NCBI GenBank assembly: GCA_951804985.1
Contig: OX638133.1
Span: 29,165,963-29,229,962, forward strand
Source of the DNA: Dryomyza anilis
Lineage: Eukaryota > Arthropoda > Insecta > Diptera > Dryomyzidae
DNA: 64,000 bases
Direction of reading: 5' to 3'
The translations under genes and the position numbers were made by a program. Below the pieces are notes generated by a model. That model was given only the letters and a program-made list of their open reading frames with translations. It did not search any database and was not told the origin of the DNA. Each line of letters starts with the position of its first letter. Position 1 is the first letter of the stretch. This document shows, piece by piece, positions 58,060 to 64,000 of this stretch.

Positions 58060-59350
58060 TCTGACAATAAAATTTCTATTAAATTTGATAATCCATTTGA
58101 TACAAAATTTCTGTTAATTTTCAAAAACACACAGATAAATTGAATATTTTGTAAAGTGCATAGCAGGTTGTTAAATGTTGTAGAATTTTAACGGCATATT
58201 TTGGGAACGGACAGTAAATAGGCAGCTTTTGTTACAAACTCTACCTTCGTCTGCTTGAAATCTTTCGAAAAAAAATGTTTCTGAACTAGCCTGGCCCTGC
58301 CAAGAATTTGCTATACACTTTCGACAAACTTTCTTTTATCTTTGAGTTTGCTGAAAATATGTCCGAAATATTCTGGATAAATTTAAGAAATGTTATCTGC
58401 CAATAATTATATTTTTTTTTGTCACAGACATCTCAAGACTAATTTATTGCCAGGCTCAGGGCAGTTTAGAATGATTTTATGGAATGATTTCAAACAGACA
58501 AAGGCGACGTCTGTATTAAAATCTGTCTGTTTTCCTTTTGTTCCCAAAATATTCCGGGAATCTGCCCTTTAATTCCATACAAGTTTATAATCTGCTACGC
58601 TACCCACAAAATTCCATTTATCTGTGTGATTGTAGGAAAATGCAGGAAATATTCCAGAAATATGCCAGAAATTTTGACTCGGGATACATATGATTTTCAA
58701 ATAACACCATTATAATATCCATACAAAATAGATAACACACGTATTATATAAAATTCTAAAAAAATACTTTAAATTTAATAAATTAAACCCCCTAAATAAA
58801 AATATAATGAAATAACCCCACTCAAAATTTCCGGCTTTTATCGAATTTGATACTTATAGGGGTTTGTTTCATAATACCCATAGCTAAAAATGATTTTTTC
58901 TTCTAATATGAAATAATCCCCAAACAACTGTGTCTAAGTTGAAATGAATTAAAACCGAAAATCCTATGAACATTTTCGAGTTTATTTATTTAATGTTGTT
59001 ATTAAAAGTTTCTGTCACATTGAGAGGTTCTTTCGTAGTAAGTATCTTCTTATGAAAAGTTAAGGGTAATTGATATATTGATCCATTGATTGTATTGAAA
59101 AAAAAAACAACTTACAGCAAACATAAATTCAATCATAATATTTAAGAAAATAAATTCCATAAATTAACATGTTACAATTATTATTGATAACCCTTTTGAC
59201 ATAAAATTGCTGGTATTTTTCAGGAATATTTCAGGCATATTTCCGGCAAACACACAGATTAATTGAATATGTTGTAAAATCATGTGGAATTTTAGGAACA
59301 GATTCACGACATATTTTGGGAATGGGCAGAAAATAGGTAGCTTCAAGTAT
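58060..59350. repeat. Dispersed repeat family E (copies flanking cv-2 exon 1)
   Basis: Copies at 58130-58270 and 59185-59345 contain ACACACAGATAAATTGAATA (or a variant), GGCATATTTTGGGAA and CAGAAAATAGGCAGCTT-type words. 58270-58680 carries matching words inverted (GAAAATATGTCCGAAATATT, CAGGCTCAGGGCAGTTTAGA, GACAAAGGCGACGTCTG). More copies follow at 60600-62480. Confidence 0.75.
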
Positions 59351-59607
59351 TGACTTTATCGAATGATTTGCAATTTCTTTTAATTAAGATATTAATTACA
59401 GATACTAAATTAATTTCTAATTAGAAAATTTAGTTTTCTGAAATCATTTTAATGTTTGCCGCAAAACATATTTATTAATCGCGTGCAATTATTGCCAGCT
59501 CTAAACGTAAAGTAGTTTCTAGAAGTTTTAAATTCATGATAGGTATTGAATTATATTGTTTATGAAATGTTATAAATATAAAAAAATATTATAATTTTTG
59601 AACATAC

Positions 59608-59914
59608 CTAGTAAACTATCGCCAGCCTCCACGCTCACGTTGACAATGCTCAAAAGTAGCAACATACCAATGAGTTGCCACAACAACCTCGTAGGACGAT
59701 GGTAGTAATGTTGCCGGTTTTGATGTTGCTGCTGTGGCGCTGAACTTTGCCGTCTGATGTTACTGCGGGTTTTATCTACGAACTGCATAGCATCATCCCA
59801 TAACCTTTGAGATTTGGTTGGCGCTATTTTATGATGTTGTTTTTGTCGCGTTGGACTGCAATATTGCTGTCGCTGTGCAGGCCAATTCATTTCTGTTGAT
59901 GTTTGGAAAAACAT
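59608..59914 (-). CDS. cv-2: cv-2 coding exon 1: start codon, N-terminal extension and signal peptide
   Basis: This exon encodes residues 1-102 plus the first base of codon 103. The ATG at 59914-59912 is preceded by an in-frame TGA at 59935-59933, with an A-rich context, so it is the first possible start in the exon. Residues 1-76 are polar, Q/R/H-rich and partly encoded by CAA/CAG codons. A hydrophobic core (WQLIGMLLLLSIV, about 79-91) follows, ending in VEA-GD, a plausible signal peptidase site after A97. A signal peptide preceded by about 76 residues is unusually long. An internal start at M43 or M84 would give a conventional length, so the true N-terminus is uncertain. The donor is CTAG|GTATGT, with GT at 59607-59606. 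Joining the final G to exon 2 creates a glycine and continues directly into the first VWC cysteine, which supports this exon although it has no conserved domain. Confidence 0.88.
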
Positions 59915-60021
59915 TTTTTTATTTTTTGTGTTTCACTATTTTCCGTATATTGAGATTCTGAATTATTTGCTGTGAATGTGGGTCACACACATTAACTATT
60001 GAATGTGACAAATACTATGAC
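59915..60021 (-). other. cv-2: Probable 5'UTR part of cv-2 exon 1, bounded by a splice acceptor
   Basis: Reading the minus strand, a pyrimidine tract ending in TTTTCAG occurs at about 60036-60022, immediately followed by GTCATAGT. This fits a splice acceptor whose exon runs 60021 to 59608. If it is used, an untranslated exon and the promoter lie further upstream, probably beyond 64000. If it is not used, transcription would start within the next few hundred bases, where I see no clear TATA, Inr or DPE combination. Confidence 0.45.
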
Positions 60022-60119
60022 CTGAAAAGAAAAATAATTTTTAGTTTATTTTAAGTTGAACAAATTATAAATACCTCTATATAGATTTATAACAAAATCA
60101 ATTCTTTGTATTATATATA

Positions 60120-60560
60120 TTAATTATAGTGGAACCAACTTGGTGCACATCGAAAAGGTATATTTTTCCTAATAGAAATTCACGTTATTAGGACATATTG
60201 ACGTTACTTACGAAAACTAAAAAGTTTAAAATTATTTAAGAAAATTTTCATATATAAATTTCAAATGTGGCACTTTTCGTAAGACGATTTGGTATGATCT
60301 GATCATAGTAAAATGATCAAAAATAGGACAGTTTTATAGTCAACATGATCAGGTTATGATAATATCTAATAGGTTATATTTCTACCGGAGATCATGTTGA
60401 AATATGGTTGATTATGTATCCTAATAGAAATTTAACTTATTAGGGGTCACATTATCATGTTCATATCATGTTGAGCATGAACTGGTCTGGCAATGAATTT
60501 GGAAAAAATACAATGCTCAATTCCCGATCAGAACCCTAGCAAAATTTCTATTCGGGTAAC
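60120..60560. repeat. Sequence with a duplicated 25-bp palindromic motif
   Basis: CCTAATAGAAATTCACGTTA then TTAGG at 60169-60193 recurs as CCTAATAGAAATTTAACTTA then TTAGG at 60420-60444; each begins CCTAATA and ends TTATTAGG, so each can form a short stem. ATGATC/GATCAT words repeat between them. Confidence 0.5.
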
Positions 60561-60599
60561 TGGAAATCGGTAAAAAAAGAAGCTAGCAACAATTTCTTG

Positions 60600-61300
60600 A
60601 AATTACCCAAAGACCAAATATTTGGCACGCTCAGGGCAGTTTAGAAACGAATTCAAGTAAACAAAGGCGGAGTTAGTTTCAAAAGCTTGTCTGTTTTATG
60701 CTCGTTCCTAAAATATGCCATGAATCTGCCTTTAAAATTCCATAAAATTTGATAATATGTCATACGATTCTCACAAACTTTAATATATTTGTGTGTGTTT
60801 CCGAAAATATGCCGAAATATTCGTGAAAAATGCCATAAATGTTATATCGAGTCCCGAGACAAAATTTTTGACATTTTACAGGAATATTTAGGGCATATTT
60901 CCAGCAAACACACAGATAATGGAATTTTTTGGAAAGTGTATAGCAGGTTGTAAAATATTGTGGAATTTTATTGACAGATTCACAGCATATTTTGGGCACA
61001 GGTAGAAAACAAACAGCTTGTGATACATACTCAGTCATTGTCTGTTTAAAATATGGCAAAATATGGCAAAATGTTTCAAATATGGCAAAATATGGCAAAC
61101 ATGTTTCTAAAGTGCTTTGACCGTGTCAAAATTTTCGTCTGGGGGCCTAGACAACCCGAGACAAAATTTTTGTAATTTTTCTGGTATATTTCGGGCATAT
61201 TTCCGGCAAACGCACAGATAAATAGAATATTTTGGGAAGTGTATAGCAGGTTGTAAATTTTTGTGGAATTTTATTGACACACCATATTTGGGGAACGGCC
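60600..61300. repeat. Dispersed repeat family E, further copies
   Basis: 60861-61060 and 61155-61330 share GAGACAAAATTTTTG, GGCATATTTCCGGCAAAC (or GGCATATTTCCAGCAAAC), ACACAGATAA, GTGTATAGCAGGTTGTAAA and TTGTGGAATTTTATTGACA. 60610-60860 holds inverted matches. 61055-61100 has GCAAAATATGGCAAAAT repeats. Confidence 0.82.
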
Positions 61301-62095
61301 AAGCTTTTGATACAAATTTCGCCTTTGTCTGTTTGAAATATATCAAAAAAATGTTTCAAAACAGCTTTTGAAACAAACTCCGCCTTTGTCTGTTTGAAAT
61401 ATATTGAAAAAATGTTTCAAAATAGCTTTTGATACAAACTCCGCCTTTGTCTGTTTGAAATATATCGAAAAAATGTTACAAAACAGCTTTTGATACAAAC
61501 TTCGCCTTTGTCTGTTTCAAATATATCGAACAAAAGTTCCAAAACGGCTTTTGATACAAATTCCGCCTTTGTCTGCTTGAAATATATCGAAAAATGGTTT
61601 CAAAACAGATTTTGATACAAACTCCGCCTTTGTCTGTTTCAAATATATCGAAAAAAAGTTCCAAAACGGCTTTTGATACAAATTCCGCCTTTGTTTATTT
61701 GAAATATATCGAAAAAATGTTTCAAAACAGCTTTTCATACAAACTCCGCCTTTGTCTGTTTGAAATATATTGAAAAATGGTTTCAAAACAGATTTTAATA
61801 CAAACTCCGCCTTTGTCTGTTTTAAATATATCGAAAAAATGTTTCAAAACAGCTTTTGATACAAACTCCGTCTTTGTCTGTTTGAAATATATCGAAAAAA
61901 TGTTTCAAAACAGCTTTTGATACAAACTTCGCCTTTGTCTGTTTCAAATATATCGAAACAATGTTTCAAAACAGCTTTTGATACAAACTCCGCCTTTGTA
62001 TGTTTGAAATATATCGAAAAATGGTTTCAAAACAGATTTTGATACAAACTCCGCCTTTGTCTGTTTTAAATATATCGTAAAAATGTTTCAAAACT
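61300..62095. repeat. 61-bp tandem array, about 12-13 units
   Basis: The unit reads AACAGCTTTTGATACAAACT, CCGCCTTTGTCTGTTTGAAA, TATATCGAAAAAATGTTTCA. Successive units start 61 bp apart (e.g. the AG of CAG at 61364, 61425, 61486, 61547 and 61608). The unit is an internal segment of repeat family E (compare 58230-58290). Because 61 is not a multiple of 3, the reading frame shifts every unit; the apparent open frames are chance. Confidence 0.95.
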
Positions 62096-62640
62096 ACCTC
62101 GACCCTGCCAAAAATTTTGTCTGGCGAAAGCATTGAGAAACCTTCAACGAAAGAAATCAAGCAGACAACGGCGGAGTTTTTATGAACATCTGCCTAATAT
62201 CTACCCAAACACAAAAATGCCGGTAATCTGCATGTAATATACCACAAATTTTGACAAACTACCGAGACATAATTTATGACATTTTCTGAATTATTTGGAA
62301 CATATTTCCAACAAATGAACAGATTAATGAAAGAATATGGGAACCGATATTTTGGAATTATGAAGACAGATTCCGATCATATTTTGGATACAGACAGAAA
62401 ATATGCTGCTTTTAAACCAAACTCTGCCTTTGTCTGCTTAAAATATTCCAATAATATGTTTCTGAGCTTGAGACTTCCTAAAAGTTTCTATTCTGTGAGT
62501 TTGGCTGAAGAATGTAACGTTATCAAATTTTGTGGTTTTGACAGGCAAAGTTTCGAAGTATTATGGAAACGTATAGAAAATAGACAAATCTTTATTGCAA
62601 AAAAATCTTTATTTGTCTACTTAAACCGTTTATAAAACTT
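62096..62640. repeat. Repeat family E, right-hand copy
   Basis: CGAGACATAATTTATGACAT, ATTTGGAACATATTTCCAAC, GATCATATTTTGGATACAGA and AAACTCTGCCTTTGTCTGCT follow the family order. The 119-codon open frame over 62276-62635 is a translation of this repeat. Confidence 0.7.
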
Positions 62641-63535
62641 GTTGCTAAATGGCATAAAGCCTGCACAAAATTTAGTATATATTAAATTGTATACTTAGTA
62701 TGTATTTTTTTTATGGTAGACAGAGAGGTTGGCGATAAATTGTTCTTCTTGATTTATATTAATTTGTTGCACTTCTATGCATAAAATTTGTATGGTATAA
62801 AATGCTGTTTTAAAAACGTTTTAAATTGTAACATTTTAAATGACACGACATTTACACAAATTCATTAAAATGGTAATTTTACCCTTTTTTTGTAACATTC
62901 TATTGTATGCATAATAATAAAGCGCTCTGAACAACATGTTTTAAGCATATTTATTATAATATTTTCATGAAAATATGTTCAACCATTTAAACACAAAATT
63001 CATTATTATTATTTGTATATTTAAATAAATATTTAATAAAAGAAAAAAAACTCAGACGATTTGTCACACATGATTTTATTGACATATATAGTGTAAGTTT
63101 TCAAAAAAATGCCGGTTGACTCATTTTTTTTTTTGTACTATTATTAGTAGAATTCATTAGAAATCGATTTTTATGTGTTTTAGATGTACCTACGTTTGTA
63201 CAGCAACGCCTAAAGACGATAAATCTCACAGTTTTTATTTTATTTAAATGTGTGTGGGTTTTTTTTTTAATGGAAAGGTGTTAGATTTCGAACATTTCGG
63301 GTCATAAAAATCTTAATGGATGCTGACGGATGGCGCCAGTAAGACGATGACAACGACTAAAAAAATCATTGCTCTTTTTCACACTTTTTTTTATTAAAAT
63401 TCATTTGACTAACGTAGAATAAACCAATAACAAAAAAAATTAGCAAATATTTGCTTAGGCAGCGTATTAATTAAATTTTAATTAATGATTTATATTAAAT
63501 ATACAAAAAATGTAAATTTAAATTTAAAAAATTGC
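62641..63535. other. AT-rich sequence upstream of cv-2 exon 1, nothing recognised
   Basis: No gene, repeat or promoter identified; several poly-T/A runs. Confidence 0.45.
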
Positions 63536-63539
63536 TTTA

Positions 63540-64000
63540 TTTAATGAAATTGTAATACATTTACAAAATTGCAGTACAATTTGGTTGTAAATATACAAAA
63601 TGTCGGAAAATTAACTAAATTTTGACAAAATTACAAAATTTTAGTAGATTGGCAAAATTTTTGTATATTTACAAAATTTAGTATATTTATAAAAATTATA
63701 AAATTTTAGTAGATTAACCAAATTTTAGTAAACTTACAAAATTTTAGTAAATTTACAAAATTTTAGTAAATTTACAAAATTTTAGTATATTTACAAAATT
63801 TTAGTAAATTTATAAAATTTAAGTAAATTTACAAAATATTAGTAAATTTACATAATTTTAGTATATTTACAAAATTTTAGAATATTTACAAAATTTTCGT
63901 AAATTTACAAAATTTTAGTAAATTTACAAAATTTTAGTAAATTTACAAAATTTTAGTAAATTTACAAAATTTTAGTAAATTTACAAAATTTAAGTATATT
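63540..64000. repeat. 19-bp minisatellite, AAATTTACAAAATTTTAGT, continuing past the window
   Basis: Degenerate from 63540, nearly perfect from about 63720. About 15 good units are visible, e.g. around 63905-63990. The right boundary is outside the window. Confidence 0.93.

Larger units (their letters stand above)
12029..60021 (-). other. cv-2: crossveinless 2 (cv-2/BMPER) gene, about 48 kb, six coding exons
   Basis: The six coding exons listed separately join in phase (intron phases 1, 0, 1, 1, 1) into 2316 nt encoding 771 residues. Domain order is N-terminal extension (1-76), signal peptide (about 77-97), VWC1 (108-163), VWC2 (166-224), VWC3 (227-286), VWC4 (299-353), VWC5 (362-419), VWD (about 426-590), C8-type block (597-682) and a low-complexity tail (686-771). 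Five VWC domains followed by one VWD in a secreted protein of 750-800 residues is the known arrangement of Drosophila Cv-2 and vertebrate BMPER. In flies Cv-2 binds BMPs and the receptor Tkv at the cell surface and acts biphasically on BMP signalling in the pupal wing. Introns 1 (15.8 kb) and 2 (24.1 kb) are mostly repeats. Orthology rests on architecture and local motifs; no alignment was run. Confidence 0.93.

Noticed and set aside
61147..61786. Minus-strand frames with repeated FETFFRYIS-like segments resembling a repeat protein
   Set aside because: The unit is 61 bp, so the frame shifts in each unit and no stable protein repeat can be encoded; the segment belongs to a dispersed DNA repeat.
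62276..62635. 119-codon plus-strand frame
   Set aside because: It overlaps repeat family E in the same word order as noncoding copies and has no domain.

Overview
The window is eukaryotic and almost certainly from a brachyceran fly (Diptera). It is very AT-rich, its introns are long and packed with repeats, it has CAA/CAG (opa-type) runs typical of flies, and its only recognisable protein-coding gene is the insect orthologue of crossveinless 2 (cv-2/BMPER). I cannot separate tephritid from calyptrate or other higher flies by eye.

The gene lies on the minus strand and runs leftwards from about 60021 to its stop at 12029. Six coding exons can be joined without a frame break: 59608-59914, 43692-43777, 19459-19558, 18125-18307, 15132-15344 and 12029-13455. 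They total 2316 nt and encode a 771-residue protein. Its layout is a long N-terminal extension, a signal peptide, five von Willebrand type C (VWC) domains, a VWD domain with a GDPH self-cleavage motif, a C8-type cysteine-rich block and a Q-rich basic tail. A good splice acceptor at 60021/60022 upstream of the ATG suggests an untranslated first exon further right, so the promoter may lie outside the window. In Drosophila, Cv-2 is a secreted, cell-surface-associated BMP-binding protein that promotes or antagonises Dpp/Gbb signalling during crossvein formation.

Layout: 1-11500 is the flank downstream of the gene, holding decayed repeats, MITE-like elements, a 530-bp tandem array (3177-4960) and a possible LINE fossil near 5300. 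About 11500-12028 is probably 3'UTR. 13456-19458 holds three small introns with a local tandem array and three copies of a palindromic MITE. 19559-43691 (intron 2, 24 kb) holds a Helitron-like element with an internal 15-bp minisatellite, an intact tRNA-derived SINE with a 10-bp target duplication, several foldback elements and kilobases of degenerate minisatellite. 43778-59607 (intron 1, 16 kb) holds more of the same MITE families, a 1-kb foldback, a 235-bp tandem array and a hairpin made of two head-to-head SINE heads. 60022-64000 holds a dispersed repeat with one segment amplified as 61-bp units, and a 19-bp array running off the end.

Scattered islands of more balanced, apparently single-copy sequence stand out in the introns (around 16000, 21300, 24650, 28300, 31600, 38800, 45450, 49150 and 53300). 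They lack convincing coding potential and are the best candidates for cv-2 enhancers. No second protein-coding gene, functional tRNA, rRNA or CRISPR could be supported.
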